Source: CAVVIO01 sp963748095
Lineage (GTDB): Bacteria > Bacteroidota > Bacteroidia > Bacteroidales > UBA10428
Assembly (NCBI GenBank): GCA_963748095.1
Contig: CAVVIO010000008.1
Coordinates: forward strand, 62,001 to 126,000
Length of the DNA: 64,000 bases
Direction of reading: 5' to 3'
Of this stretch, positions 17,923-27,530 are shown in pieces. Within the stretch, counting starts at the first letter, position 1. The number at the start of each line of letters is the position of its first letter. Under the pieces are notes generated by a model. It ran no database searches. It worked only from the letters and a program-made list of their open reading frames with translations, and was not told the DNA's origin. Made by a program: the position numbers and the translations under genes.

Positions 17923-18051
17923 ATGAAACAAAAAATATATCAAATTATATTAGTAGAACCAACTAAACCGGAATTTTCATGCCAGCATCAGGAGATATAT
18001 AAAATAAAAAATGATTTTCTTAAAATCTCTACCCGGGGACGCTACGAATAG
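17923..18051 (+). CDS. Small hypothetical ORF (42 residues)
   Basis: ATG at 17923 opens a 42-codon frame (MKQKIYQIILVEPTKPEFSC onward) ending in TAG at 18049. It has no recognisable family and no signal or membrane segment. It lies in an AT-rich stretch before the unknown secreted protein and could be a remnant or a chance frame. Confidence 0.2.
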   Translation: MKQKIYQIILVEPTKPEFSCQHQEIYKIKNDFLKISTRGRYE

Positions 18052-18112
18052 CTTTGGGGGTCTTATGTTGGAAGTAATTTGGTTATAACTTGGATTAAAT
18101 GGTAAACTAATT

Positions 18113-18784
18113 ATGATAAGATTAATGCTAACAATTATTTTTTTATTTATTGGTGTATTGTCTTATTCACAACAAGAACAGGAAATATTAATTAACGCCT
18201 TACAAAACTATAAGGAGGAGTTACCTATGCTCGAAAAAAGAGCTTTTAAAGAATTAAAAAAACTCAATAAAAACAACGAAAGGCTCTCAAAGGAAGAATT
18301 TAAAAAATTACATTTTATTATCATTCCAATGTTTAAGCTAAAAGAAACATACATGCAATATCATATTGGCGATTCAAATACATTAGCTAACATCATCGAC
18401 TTCATAAAGATACACGATGATTTCGAAGCTTTTGTTTTTAAAGACTCGATTTATAAAGGTTCATTACACTTTAGTGATTATGATAACTCATATTTTTCAG
18501 TAAAAGATACGAACAAGTATAATAAACCGGCTTTTAAGGGCCAATTAAATTTGGTTAGTCAAATTATGAGTTTTAATCCTGATATGGTTTTTTATCCTGA
18601 TTGTCCTGTTTTCCTGTGTTTTATTAAAGAAGGAAAGTTGTATATTGGTAAGGGGGCAAAACAGTTACAGACATTGGATTACATTTTGCCATTTGATGAG
18701 TTTATAAAAAAAAATCCAACATTTATAAAAGAACTCCAAGAAAATAAAAACCCGAAGCTTAACCATTATATAGAACTTCAATAA
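18113..18784 (+). CDS. Unknown secreted protein
   Basis: A 223-residue protein that I cannot place in a family. It begins with a clear signal peptide (MIRLMLTIIFLFIGVLSYSQ, cleavage probably after SYS). A Lys/Glu-rich helical segment follows (about 25-70), then a mixed region with Tyr and Asp (HIGDSNTLANIIDFIKIHDD, SDYDNSYFSVKDTNKYNK) and a CPVFLCFIKEGKLYIG strand pair. Codon use is more AT-rich than that of the neighbours, which suggests a recently acquired or fast-evolving gene. It is flanked by AT-rich spacers and, downstream, by a cluster of hairpins. Confidence 0.65.
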   Translation: MIRLMLTIIFLFIGVLSYSQQEQEILINALQNYKEELPMLEKRAFKELKKLNKNNERLSKEEFKKLHFIIIPMFKLKETYMQYHIGDSNTLANIIDFIKIHDDFEAFVFKDSIYKGSLHFSDYDNSYFSVKDTNKYNKPAFKGQLNLVSQIMSFNPDMVFYPDCPVFLCFIKEGKLYIGKGAKQLQTLDYILPFDEFIKKNPTFIKELQENKNPKLNHYIELQ

Positions 18785-18948
18785 TAAAGATATATGTTTA
18801 AATAAACCGAGTATCCCCCAATTCGTCCAAGGTTCTAAAAAATAAAAACTGTTCTATCTGCCTAATGCTAAAGTGCCTTTTTTGTCCGGAATTTTGATTT
18901 ACCTGATTGAATGAAATATGATACCTGGAAAACCACACGTCCATTTAA

Positions 18949-18990
18949 AAAAACGTAACGTCGTTTTCCGAAAAACGACGTTACGTTTTT
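18949..18990. repeat. Perfect 19-bp hairpin
   Basis: The arms 18949-18967 and 18972-18990 are perfect complements (core ACGTAACGTCGT / ACGACGTTACGT) around the loop CCGA, with A-runs outside on the left and T-runs at the right end. It lies between convergent genes and can act as a bidirectional terminator; it is also the size of REP-type palindromes. Confidence 0.7.
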
Positions 18991-18991
18991 G

Positions 18992-19011
18992 AAAAAGGAC
19001 AGCACCTTTTT
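18992..19011. terminator. Second hairpin of the 19-kb cluster
   Basis: AAAAAGG (18992-18998) pairs with CCTTTTT (19005-19011) around ACAGCA, one base after the 19-bp hairpin. The T-run makes it a plausible terminator for the plus-strand secreted-protein gene, and the A-run does the same on the other strand. Confidence 0.5.
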
Positions 19012-19035
19012 TCTGGCCGGTGAAATTATTTTATT

Positions 19036-19061
19036 CAGAGACGCTGTGCGCAGCGTCTCTG
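19036..19061. repeat. GC-rich 11-bp palindrome, REP-like
   Basis: CAGAGACGCTG (19036-19046) pairs perfectly with CAGCGTCTCTG (19051-19061) around TGCG. It lies 13 bases from the end of the ROK kinase gene. The AGAGACGC...GCGTCTCT core resembles dispersed palindromic repeats known from several bacterial genomes, but no second copy is present in this window. Confidence 0.55.
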
Positions 19062-19074
19062 CAATGTTAATATA

Positions 19075-20037
19075 TTAATCTTCCAGTTCCTTCCATGCCA
19101 GGGCGCTGGCGCCTAGTACGGCAGCATTGGTATCCTGTAATGCTGATAGCTGAACCTTTACTTTATTCCTGAATATAGGCAACAGGCTTTCTTCCATCGA
19201 TTTTATGGTGGGTTCCATAATCAGATCTTTTGCCTGTGCAAGGCCGCCAAGCAGGAAAATAGCTTCGGGACTGGTATGTGCCACTGCATCGGCAAGTTTC
19301 GATCCCAGGATACGACCGGTAAATTCAAAAGCTTCTTGTGCTATTGCATCACCTTTACGGGCAGCTTCGGAGATCATTTTAGCTGTGAGTTCGTTAAAAT
19401 TGAAATTACGAAGTTCACTTTCCGTGATCGTATCAGCCATTAACCGGAAAATCGTTCTTTTCAATCCTGTAGCGGAAGCATACGTCTCGAGGCACCCCCT
19501 GCCGCCACAGCCACACTGGCGTCCTCTGAGCTTCACATTCACATGTCCCAGTTCGCCGGCAAAACCATCGTGTCCGTAAACTAACTGTCCGTTTACTACA
19601 ATTCCACTACCAAGTCCGGTTCCAAGGGTAATCACAATAAAATCCTTCATGTCTTTTGCCCCGCCGTATATCATTTCACCCAGAGCTGCAGCATTGGCAT
19701 CATTTGTCAGTACTACGGGAACATCGGGAAAGTATTTTTTAAAGCTTTCCGTAACCTGAATTTCACCTTTCCAGTTCAGGTTAGGTGCATGTTCAATGGT
19801 CCCCCTGTAATAATTTCCGTTAGGGGCCCCTATGCCAATCCCCTTTAGTTCTATATCTTCCTGGATATGTGCCTTTAATTCCTCAATCTCGGAGTGAAGG
19901 TTTTCAAGATAGGCATCAAATTCAAAATAGGTATTTGTATTTGTAAAATTCTCTTCCAGACAATTCCCTTTCCTGTCGACAATACCGAATTTGGTAAAAG
20001 TTCCCCCTATATCGATTCCTAACACTACTTCTTTCAT
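19075..20037 (-). CDS. ROK-family sugar kinase, glucokinase-like
   Basis: A 320-residue ATP-dependent hexose kinase of the ROK family, probably glucokinase. The phosphate-binding motif is GIDIGGTFTKFGIVD at the N terminus; the sugar site and catalytic Asp are in TNDANAAALGE; ROK signature and zinc site are GHVNVKLRGRQCGCGGRGCLETYAS with the Cys-rich CGCGGRGC. The second adenosine motif is AIFLLGGLAQAKD. Glucose is the most likely substrate in Bacteroidota, but N-acetyl sugars cannot be excluded. It is transcribed alone, with 414 bases of spacer upstream. Confidence 0.9.
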   Translation of the reverse strand: MKEVVLGIDIGGTFTKFGIVDRKGNCLEENFTNTNTYFEFDAYLENLHSEIEELKAHIQEDIELKGIGIGAPNGNYYRGTIEHAPNLNWKGEIQVTESFKKYFPDVPVVLTNDANAAALGEMIYGGAKDMKDFIVITLGTGLGSGIVVNGQLVYGHDGFAGELGHVNVKLRGRQCGCGGRGCLETYASATGLKRTIFRLMADTITESELRNFNFNELTAKMISEAARKGDAIAQEAFEFTGRILGSKLADAVAHTSPEAIFLLGGLAQAKDLIMEPTIKSMEESLLPIFRNKVKVQLSALQDTNAAVLGASALAWKELED

Positions 20038-20451
20038 TGGTAATTTATTTTATGATATATTATTATTCACATGTATTTACCTACTTCATACTGGCTTATC
20101 AATATCAACATTTCCAGAATAAAACCACCCCAGATGATAAATATCCTGAAAAGCAAAGTTAAACCTAATAGCCTGCCGGATAAAAATACTTAATTCTTAG
20201 AATTTGTAAATCCCAAAAATGTTAGTATTTGTTAAGAATATGAAAATATATGGATTTCCCCGGCTTTACATTCTCTGCTTGGCAAAAATAGCATTTTCTG
20301 ACTAACTGAGTAAAGTAATCGTTGATTTTTAATGCATTAAAAAATCATTTCCACAACTATTTTTAGATTATTCATAAAATACCAATCTGCAAACTGGATT
20401 TATGAAAAGTGATTGCTGTTGATGAAATAAACTTCTCTACCAAACAAACTA
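20038..20451. other. Intergenic spacer upstream of the ROK kinase gene
   Basis: This 414-base AT-rich stretch holds no ORF of note and no RNA gene that I recognise. On the minus strand TAACTTTG at 20154-20161 matches the -7 consensus and could start the ROK transcript with a leader of about 110 bases; no -33 partner is visible. Confidence 0.4.
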
Positions 20452-21063
20452 TCAGTTATTTTCTTTAAAAAATTTACGCTGAAACATAAGAATCGATGCG
20501 ACTCCAATGGTTATGGATGAGTCGGCAATATTAAAAATAGGGCGGAAAAACACCAGTTGCTTACCTCCCAAAAAAGGGATCCAATTGGGATAATGGGTGT
20601 CGATCAGCGGGAAGTATAGCATATCAACCACCTGTCCGTGTAACAAGTGAGCATAGCCCCCACCGGAAGGAAATAAAGTTGCCAGCGTATTGTAATTACT
20701 TTCACTAAAAATTAAGCCGTAAAATGAACTGTCAATTATGTTCCCGATAGCGCCGGCCAGTATCATAGCAATGCTGATGATCAAACCGTGTGGGGCCTTC
20801 CTGAGTATCAACACACGCAGGTACCACGCTATTCCGCCAACAGCAAATATTCTGAAAAGACTCAGGGCAAGCTTACCAAATTTACCGGGAATATCAATGC
20901 CAAATGCCATACCCGGATTTTCTATAAACCTTATCTGAAACCAGTTACCAATGACCGGAATGTATTGTCCGAGTGTCATGTGAGTTTTAACCCAGAATTT
21001 AAAAGTCTGATCAATTATCAGGATGAGGAGGATGATGAGGATTGATTTTTTTGTTATTGACAT
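20452..21063 (-). CDS. lspA: Lipoprotein signal peptidase II
   Basis: LspA cleaves the signal peptide of prolipoproteins after Lgt has added diacylglycerol to the Cys; it is an integral inner-membrane aspartic protease. The 203 residues contain four membrane segments and the conserved motifs FIENPGMAFG, GNIIDSSFYG (first catalytic Asp), HGQVVDMLYFP and FNIADSSITIG (second catalytic Asp). The length, about 40 residues above E. coli LspA, comes from the loop between GNIID and VVDM. It lies downstream of ileS and the DksA-like gene, an order common in Bacteroidota, but a strong terminator separates it from them. Many lipoproteins in this window are its expected clients. Confidence 0.95.
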   Translation of the reverse strand: MSITKKSILIILLILIIDQTFKFWVKTHMTLGQYIPVIGNWFQIRFIENPGMAFGIDIPGKFGKLALSLFRIFAVGGIAWYLRVLILRKAPHGLIISIAMILAGAIGNIIDSSFYGLIFSESNYNTLATLFPSGGGYAHLLHGQVVDMLYFPLIDTHYPNWIPFLGGKQLVFFRPIFNIADSSITIGVASILMFQRKFFKENN

Positions 21064-21119
21064 TTTATGTGTACAGCTATTCAGCTAAATATTTGGTTAT
21101 GTTACTTCCTAAAATCTGC

Positions 21120-21127
21120 CAAAGCTA
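21120..21127 (-). promoter_or_regulatory. Possible -7 box for lspA
   Basis: On the minus strand this reads TAGCTTTG, a full match to TAnnTTTG, between the terminator at 21149-21179 and the lspA ATG. It would give a leader of about 50 bases. The -33 element would fall in the terminator stem and is not recognisable. Confidence 0.4.
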
Positions 21128-21148
21128 AAAAAAGTTTATAAAATAAAA

Positions 21149-21179
21149 AAATGATTGAAATACTGGCTTTCAATCATTT
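21149..21179 (-). terminator. Terminator between the DksA-like gene and lspA
   Basis: The 12-bp arms 21149-21160 and 21168-21179 are perfect complements (core ATGATTGAAA / TTTCAATCAT) around a 7-base loop. On the minus strand the stem is followed by TTTTTTATTTT, a classical intrinsic terminator. It should end the ileS/DksA transcript before lspA. Confidence 0.75.
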
Positions 21180-21207
21180 AAATAATATAACAGGTTAAAG
21201 GTCTAAT

Positions 21208-21585
21208 TTAACGTTGTTTCTGTTTGGCATCGATAGAAAGTGTAGCATGCGGTACTGCACGTAATCTTTCTTTCGATATTAATTTACCGGTTTCCCGACA
21301 AATTCCATAAGTCTTGTTCTCAATTCTGACAAGGGCAGCCTGCAAATGCTGGATAAATTTCTGCTGACGCTGGGCCAACTTTCCGGATTCCTCCTTTGAA
21401 AGAGTAGATGCTCCTTCTTCCAGCACTTTAAATGTAGGTGAAGTATCTTGTGTGTCGTTACTTTCACTTTGTGTAATGGCGCTCTTCAGAAGTTCATAAT
21501 CCCTTTTGGCCTTATCCAGCTTTTCCAGGATGATCTGTTTAAACTCCTCCAGTTCCTCGTCTGAATATCTGGTCTTTTCTGCCAT
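21208..21585 (-). CDS. DksA/TraR-family protein lacking the zinc cysteines
   Basis: A 125-residue protein with the coiled-coil N terminus (ELEEFKQIILEKLDKAKRDY) and C-terminal finger region (YGICRETGKLISKERLRAVPHATLS) of DksA/TraR regulators, which bind the RNA polymerase secondary channel, often together with ppGpp. Canonical DksA has four zinc Cys; here only Cys96 remains, the others being replaced (CRETG for CxxCG). Cys-poor versions are common in Bacteroidota, so it may still fold. It lies 61 bases after ileS and before a strong terminator. Whether it acts on transcription as E. coli DksA does is an inference. Confidence 0.87.
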   Translation of the reverse strand: MAEKTRYSDEELEEFKQIILEKLDKAKRDYELLKSAITQSESNDTQDTSPTFKVLEEGASTLSKEESGKLAQRQQKFIQHLQAALVRIENKTYGICRETGKLISKERLRAVPHATLSIDAKQKQR

Positions 21586-21646
21586 AGCTCTTTTATTTTG
21601 CGTTGGTTAAAAATAAGAAAAAAAACAATATACAATCCAAATTGAA

Positions 21647-24600
21647 CTAAATCTTACCAATTTTTATAAACGTTTTTATATTGTCATCCAGTTCAACGGA
21701 TTTTGCCTCTTCCGGGTTTACTTTTTCAACTAATTTTATTGATTTTGCCAACGTTTGTGAACATATATAATCTTTAAAATTAGTCACAGATGAATCAATA
21801 GCTTCGTGTTTCTGTATTTCAATATCAATTTTATCGGTTACCTCGAAGCCGCTTTCTTTTCTCAGGTTCTGAATGCGGTTGACAAACTCGCGTGCAATTC
21901 CCTCTTCAAGCAACTCCCCGGTAAGCGTTACGTCGAGCGCTGCTGTCAATTTACCGTCGTTGGCTACCAGCCATCCCGGAATATCTTCCGAATTGATCTC
22001 CACATCTTCCATTGTAAGCATAATACTTTCACTGCCAACCTTTATACCAAACGTGCCCGATGACTCAAAATTGTTGATGTCTTCCTGGGATAATTGCTGA
22101 ACTACAGTGCTTATTTCCTTCATCAACTTTCCATACTTAGGGCCCAGCAATTTAAAATTCGGTTTGATCTTTTTTACCAGGATGCCGGCAGTATCTTTTA
22201 TATATTCTACTTCTTTTACATTCACTTCTGATAATATCAACGACTTCACCGCTTCAAACTTCGATTCGAATTCACTATCAGATACAGGTATCATGATCTT
22301 ACTGAGCGGTTGCCTTACCTTAATATTTACTTTACGGCGTAAGCCCAGTATCATCGACGATACTTTCTGTGCAATCTCCATTCTTTCTTCCAGGTTCTTA
22401 TCAATAAGAGACGGATCGAATTCAGGAAAATCCACCAGGTGAACCGATTGACCGGGGTTTCTTTTTGTAGCTATGTTCAGATCCCTGAACAGTTTATCCC
22501 CATAAAAAGGGATTATCGGCGAGGCAAGAACAGCAACGGTTTCCAGACAGGTATACAGTGTTTCATATGCTGCCTGTTTATCTTCCGTGAAATCTCCTCC
22601 CCAGTATCTTTTGCGGTTCAACCGTACATACCAGTTACTCAGGTTTTCGATAATAAAATCCTGAATGGCCCTTCCTGCTTTGGTAAGTTCATAATTATCG
22701 TAATGTTCCCCAACCTCTTTTACCAGTGAATTCAGTAATGAAATGATCCATCGGTCGATTTCGGGCCGTTTATTTATCGGCACCTCAGATGTTGAATAAT
22801 CGAATTTATCAACATTGGCATACAGTGCAAAGAATGAATAGGTGTTGTATAAAGTTCCGAAGAATTTCCTTCTTACTTCATCCACACCGGAAATATCAAA
22901 TTTCAGGTTATCCCAGGGCTGTGCATTGGTGATCATATACCAGCGCAACGGATCGGACCCGTATTTTTCGATTGCTTCAATAGGATCTACTGCATTACCA
23001 AGGCGTTTCGACATTTTATTGCCGCTCTTGTCGAGCACCAGCCCGTTGCTGATGATGTTTTTAAATGCTACCGAGTCGAACAGCATGGAGGCAATGGCAT
23101 GCAGGGTAAAGAACCAGCCTCGGGTTTGGTCAACTCCTTCTGCAATGAAATCGGCAGGAAAGTAATTCCTGAAATCCGGATCTTTTATCGAAAAAGGGTA
23201 ATGCATTTGTGCATAAGGCATGGCCCCTGAATCGAACCATACATCAATCAGATCGGGTTCACGGAACATTTGTTTTCCCTGTTCGGATGTCAGTATAATT
23301 TCATCTACAAATGGACGATGCAAATCAAATTTATCATAGTTTTCCTTTGATGTATCCCCTTCTTCGAATGAAGTCAGCGGATTTTCCTTCATAAATCCTG
23401 CCTGCACCGATTTATCAATTTCTGCTTTCAGCATGGCCACGGAACCGATACATTTTTCTTCTTTACGGTCGGCAGTTACCCATATTGGTAAGGGTGTTCC
23501 CCAGAATCTTGATCTTGAAAGGTTCCAGTCAACCAGATTTTCGAGCCACTTTCCAAACCGTCCTGTTCCTGTCGATTCGGGTTTCCACTTAATAGTATTG
23601 TTCAGTTCGATCATCCGTTCCCTCAGTGCCGTGGTTTTTATAAACCACGAATCGAGCGGGTAATAAAGTACCGGCTTATCTGTCCGCCAGCAATGCGGAT
23701 AGTTGTGTATATGTTTTTCAATCCGGAAAACTTTGTTCTCCTTTTTCAGGTAAACGGATATCTCCACATCAATGGAAGGATCATCTTCTTTCAAGGTTTC
23801 ATCGTAGGAGTTTTTAACGAATTTACCTGCAAATCCTTTGTATTCATCAATATTCACATATTCCTTCAGAAAATCCTTGTCAATATCATCCATCCGAACC
23901 ATCCGGCCTCTTTTATCGACCATGGGCATTACCTGTCCGTCTTTATCAATGACGATCAGTGGAGGAATATTATTCTGTCTGGCAACTTTTAAGTCGTCGG
24001 CACCGAAAGGTAGGCGCAATATGTACAATTCCCGTTCCTTCCTCAGTTGTAACAAAATCTCCGGCTACCACCCTGAATGCTTCCTCACGGGGTCGCATCC
24101 ATTCGATCAGTTGCTCATAGCGGATACCTTCCAGCTTTTTCCCTTTATATTCATTCAACATGCTGAAAGGTATGTTTTTATCTCCCGTCTCATATTCTTC
24201 CATCGGAAGATCACTGTTTTTTGGGTTGAAATATACAGAGAAAAGGTCTTTTGCCAGGATTACAGTCACCGGAATACCCGTGTAGGGATTGTATGTTCTT
24301 ACTTTAATATAGTTTATTTTCTCTCCAACGGCCAAAGCAGTATTTGAAGGTAATGTCCAGGGGGTAGTGGTCCAGGCAAGGAAGTATACATCTGTATCGG
24401 TATTTTCAAAAAGAAATTCGGACCTTTCTTCGCGGACAACTTTAAATTGCGCAACACAGGTCGTATCTTTTACATCGCGGTAACAGCCGGGCTGATTCAA
24501 TTCATGCGTACTCAATCCGGTACCTGCAGCCGGTGAATAGGGCTGAATACTATACCCTTTATACAACAGATCCTTTTTATATAATTCATGGAGTAAATAC

Positions 24601-25085
24601 CAGAGTGTTTCGATGTATTTATTGTCATAGGTAACATAAGGATGGTCCATATCTACCCAGTACCCCATTTTGTGTGTCAGGTCTTCCCACTCTTTGGTGT
24701 ATTTCATTACTTCGGTACGGCAGGTATTATTGTAATCCGCCACACTGATCTTATTGCCAATATCTTCTTTGGTAATTCCCAACGAGGTTTCCACACTCAG
24801 TTCTACCGGCAGCCCGTGTGTATCCCATCCGGCTTTCCGCTCCACAAGCCTTCCTTTCAGGGTCTGGTACCTGCAAACGATGTCTTTTATGGCCCTGGCC
24901 ATAACATGATGAATACCCGGCATACCATTGGCTGATGGCGGTCCCTCATAAAAAATAAAAGGTTCCTTCCCCCTGCGTGTAGAAAGGCTTTGTTCAAATG
25001 TTCCTTCTTTTGTCCAAGTTTCAAGAATCTCCTTGTTTATTTTTGATAAATCAAAATTCTTGTATTCCGGGAATTTACTGCTCAT
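21647..25085 (-). CDS. ileS: Isoleucyl-tRNA synthetase (frame broken by one extra base)
   Basis: IleRS charges tRNA-Ile and edits Val. The first frame (25085 to about 24006) carries the Rossmann N terminus with the HIGH-equivalent GMPGIHHVMARAIKD and part of the editing domain to GTGIVHIAPTF. It then goes out of frame; the protein continues as GADDLKVARQNNIPP in the next frame to 21647, with the KMSKS motif in SGNKMSKRLGN and the anticodon-binding domain. Removing one base at the AAA of 24006-24008 (or its neighbour) rejoins a protein of about 1145 residues, the normal size of the long bacterial/eukaryotic-type IleRS. An essential single-copy gene is unlikely to be truly broken, so I suspect sequencing error. 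It leads the ileS-DksA unit. Confidence 0.93.
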
Positions 25086-25256
25086 TCAACTAAATTTAAA
25101 TGCGAATTAATTGTTTCTGAAAAATTGCACAAAGATAGATTTCTATTCATAAAAAAACAATTATATACCTCTTAAACTCAGGGTATAAATATTACATCAG
25201 GAAAATCGCTGTTTTGAGTTATTGTATGCTTATAACAGATTACCGAAAGTTTTGTT

Positions 25257-26297
25257 TCAGGCTTTGTTCAGTGTAAAAGCAAAGGACGTTCCTTCTCCGG
25301 GTCTGCTGCGCACATTAATGGTTTGATTGTGTGCTTCAATAATATGTTTTACAATAGACAGGCCCAGTCCGGTCCCTCCCATTTGTCTTGAACGGCTTTT
25401 ATCTGTACGGTAAAAACGTTCGAATATCCGGGGAAGGTCTTTTTCGGAAATTCCTATTCCGTCATCTGTCACTTCAACAAGCACATTTTCGCTCATATCG
25501 AGAAAGTTTACGGTAGTAGTGCCATTTTTCTTTCCATACTTAATTGAATTTACCAGCAGATTATTTATCGCTTCCATGATCCGTTTTTTATCCCCCCAGA
25601 CATGCACCGGCTTTTCAGCACTCTTGGTGAACTTTAACCTTATTTTATTTTCTTTGGCCATCATTTCGTGCATCTCAAACGATTCTTCAAAAAGCTTCAC
25701 AATATCAAATTTCTTCATCTCCAGTTTCATCTCCCCGGATTCAAGTCCGGATATCGATTCCAGGTCATTTACAATGGAAATTAACCGGTTAACACTTTTA
25801 TCGGTACGTTCCAGGTACAACCTGTTCACCAGTGGATCTTCAAGGCCCCCGTCGAGCAAGGTCAACACATAGCCCTGAATATTGAAAATAGGGGTTTTCA
25901 GTTCATGTGAAACATTTCCCAAAAATTCCCGACGGTATTTTTCAAGCTGTTTGAGCTGGGCTATCTCATGTGTCTTACGTTTAGCCCATATCAGAACTTC
26001 ATCGCTTACCTTCTCCATTACATCCACTTCGTCCATCTCCTTGCGTAACTCTCTTTCAGGAATATTGATATTGAGAATGGTCTTATAGATCGGATTGATC
26101 TTTTCGAACAGGAAATTATTCAGTGAAAAATAAACGATCAGAAAAACAGCAAGAAAATTCAATAAAAGAATAAAAACGGACCAGAGTACAATATTTCGTG
26201 GATTTATATTATAAAATATAACCAAGGCTATACCTATAATTAAAGAACTAATAGCTGCCAGAAATATGGCCATTTGACGCGGCGAGGTGCTTTTCAT
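25257..26297 (-). CDS. Membrane sensor histidine kinase (PhoR-like)
   Basis: A 346-residue sensor kinase. Two membrane helices near the N terminus (MAIFLAAISSLIIGIALVIFY and NIVLWSVFILLLNFLAVFLIV) leave almost no periplasmic loop, so it may sense within the membrane or via partners. The HisKA domain has the phospho-acceptor His131 in FLGNVSHELKTP; the ATPase has the N box INNLLVNSIKYG, G1 VTDDGIGISEKDLP, F box RIFERFYRTDKSRSR and G2 GGTGLGLSIVKHII. It resembles the PhoR group, but no response regulator gene is adjacent here, so its partner must lie elsewhere. Confidence 0.9.
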   Translation of the reverse strand: MKSTSPRQMAIFLAAISSLIIGIALVIFYNINPRNIVLWSVFILLLNFLAVFLIVYFSLNNFLFEKINPIYKTILNINIPERELRKEMDEVDVMEKVSDEVLIWAKRKTHEIAQLKQLEKYRREFLGNVSHELKTPIFNIQGYVLTLLDGGLEDPLVNRLYLERTDKSVNRLISIVNDLESISGLESGEMKLEMKKFDIVKLFEESFEMHEMMAKENKIRLKFTKSAEKPVHVWGDKKRIMEAINNLLVNSIKYGKKNGTTTVNFLDMSENVLVEVTDDGIGISEKDLPRIFERFYRTDKSRSRQMGGTGLGLSIVKHIIEAHNQTINVRSRPGEGTSFAFTLNKA

Positions 26298-26568
26298 ACT
26301 ATTTTTGAATTGTTAATTTCACAAGTAAAGATAAACAACAACTTTACTCCGGGAATATTAATTAATTATTTAATTACTGTAAATTTTAATTCAACTGATG
26401 AAAATAATCAATACAATTTATGTAATTACCGTGTCTTCTCCAAAAAGCTGTTTAAGGGCTTCTGTTTGTGAACTAAAACTTTCACTGTTCATAACATTAA
26501 CTCATACTTTTTAACATAAATCCAAACAATCGATAATTTCGTACAGTAACCTCTTTAAATTATAAACC

Positions 26569-26928
26569 ATGAAAATAGATAAAAAATCACTGATACGCTG
26601 GAAAATTTATATCGACCGTGCCCGGATGTATATCGGCTATATCAGCTTTTTTATGATGATCGTTATCTTCATCAACTCCGTTAAGGATAATACCTATGGA
26701 AAACTGCTGGTAGAACATTCCTTTATTGCTATTCCTCTGTTAATCATCGTATTTATCGGAGGTTCGTTAATTCTCGGATATTTCGATTCGAAACTGGGAA
26801 TACGTAGTGAAGAGATGCGAAATGCATCGTATCATAACCCCGTACAACGTGAAACGCTGGAAATACTTCGAGAGCTTAAAAAAAGAGCAGACGAACAGGA
26901 TCGGTTAAGCCGGGAAAAACAAGATTAA
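26569..26928 (+). CDS. Small membrane protein of unknown function
   Basis: A 119-residue protein with two membrane helices (YIGYISFFMMIVIFINSV and FIAIPLLIIVFIGGSLILGYF) and a charged helical tail (REELKKRADEQDRLSREKQD preceded by RETLEIL) that could form a coiled coil in the cytoplasm. I do not recognise the family. It ends two bases before the convergent riboflavin synthase gene. The start ATG at 26569 gives a Lys-rich N terminus (MKIDKKSLIRWKIYIDRARM) consistent with an inside-first topology. Confidence 0.7.
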   Translation: MKIDKKSLIRWKIYIDRARMYIGYISFFMMIVIFINSVKDNTYGKLLVEHSFIAIPLLIIVFIGGSLILGYFDSKLGIRSEEMRNASYHNPVQRETLEILRELKKRADEQDRLSREKQD

Positions 26929-26930
26929 GG

Positions 26931-27530
26931 TTATTTACCCAATTGTTGTTTCAATATCCGGGCAACGTATTTCCCTATAATGTCAAATTCAAGGTTTACA
27001 GTAGTTCCTGGTTTTATGGCATGAAAATTAGTCATTTCATATGTGTATGGGATGATCGCCACTTCAAAAGTTTTATCTTTTGAATTTACAACTGTAAGAC
27101 TTACCCCGTTAACTGATACCGACCCTTTTTCAACAGTAATATAATCTTCCTGTACCGGATCATACTCAAACGTAAAATACCAACTCCCGTCGGCTTCTCT
27201 CACATTAATACACCGTGCTGTCTGGTCAACATGCCCCTGGACAATGTGCCCGTCGAGCCTGCCGTCCATTTTCATACTGCGTTCGAGATTTACCTTGTCC
27301 CCGGTTTTTAACGATCCCAGGTTCGACTTTAACAGTGTTTCTTTTATGGCAGTAACCGTATAATCTTTGTCTGTTTTCTTCACCACCGTAAGACACACTC
27401 CGTTATGCGAAATACTCTGATCGATTGTTAATTCATTTACAAAAGAACAGGTCATGGTGATATGCAGGTTTTCCTGGTCTTTTTCAAGTTTCACTACTGT
27501 GGCGGCTTCTTCAACTATTCCTGAAAACAT
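26931..27530 (-). CDS. ribE: Riboflavin synthase, alpha subunit type
   Basis: Catalyses the dismutation of two 6,7-dimethyl-8-ribityllumazine molecules to riboflavin. The 199 residues form two similar lumazine-binding domains: the first starts MFSGIVEEAATVVKLEKDQ with ISHNGVCLTVV, the second starts GRLDGHIVQGHVDQTA with VSVNGVSLTVV. The internal repeat and the length are as expected for this enzyme. No FMN riboswitch is visible upstream. The gene is divergent from the epimerase gene at 27727 and stands apart from other riboflavin genes. Confidence 0.94.
   Translation of the reverse strand: MFSGIVEEAATVVKLEKDQENLHITMTCSFVNELTIDQSISHNGVCLTVVKKTDKDYTVTAIKETLLKSNLGSLKTGDKVNLERSMKMDGRLDGHIVQGHVDQTARCINVREADGSWYFTFEYDPVQEDYITVEKGSVSVNGVSLTVVNSKDKTFEVAIIPYTYEMTNFHAIKPGTTVNLEFDIIGKYVARILKQQLGK

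Noticed and set aside
20038..20451. Possible RNA gene or riboswitch in the 414-base spacer
   Set aside because: No tRNA-like cloverleaf, stable paired stems or known riboswitch core could be recognised by eye.
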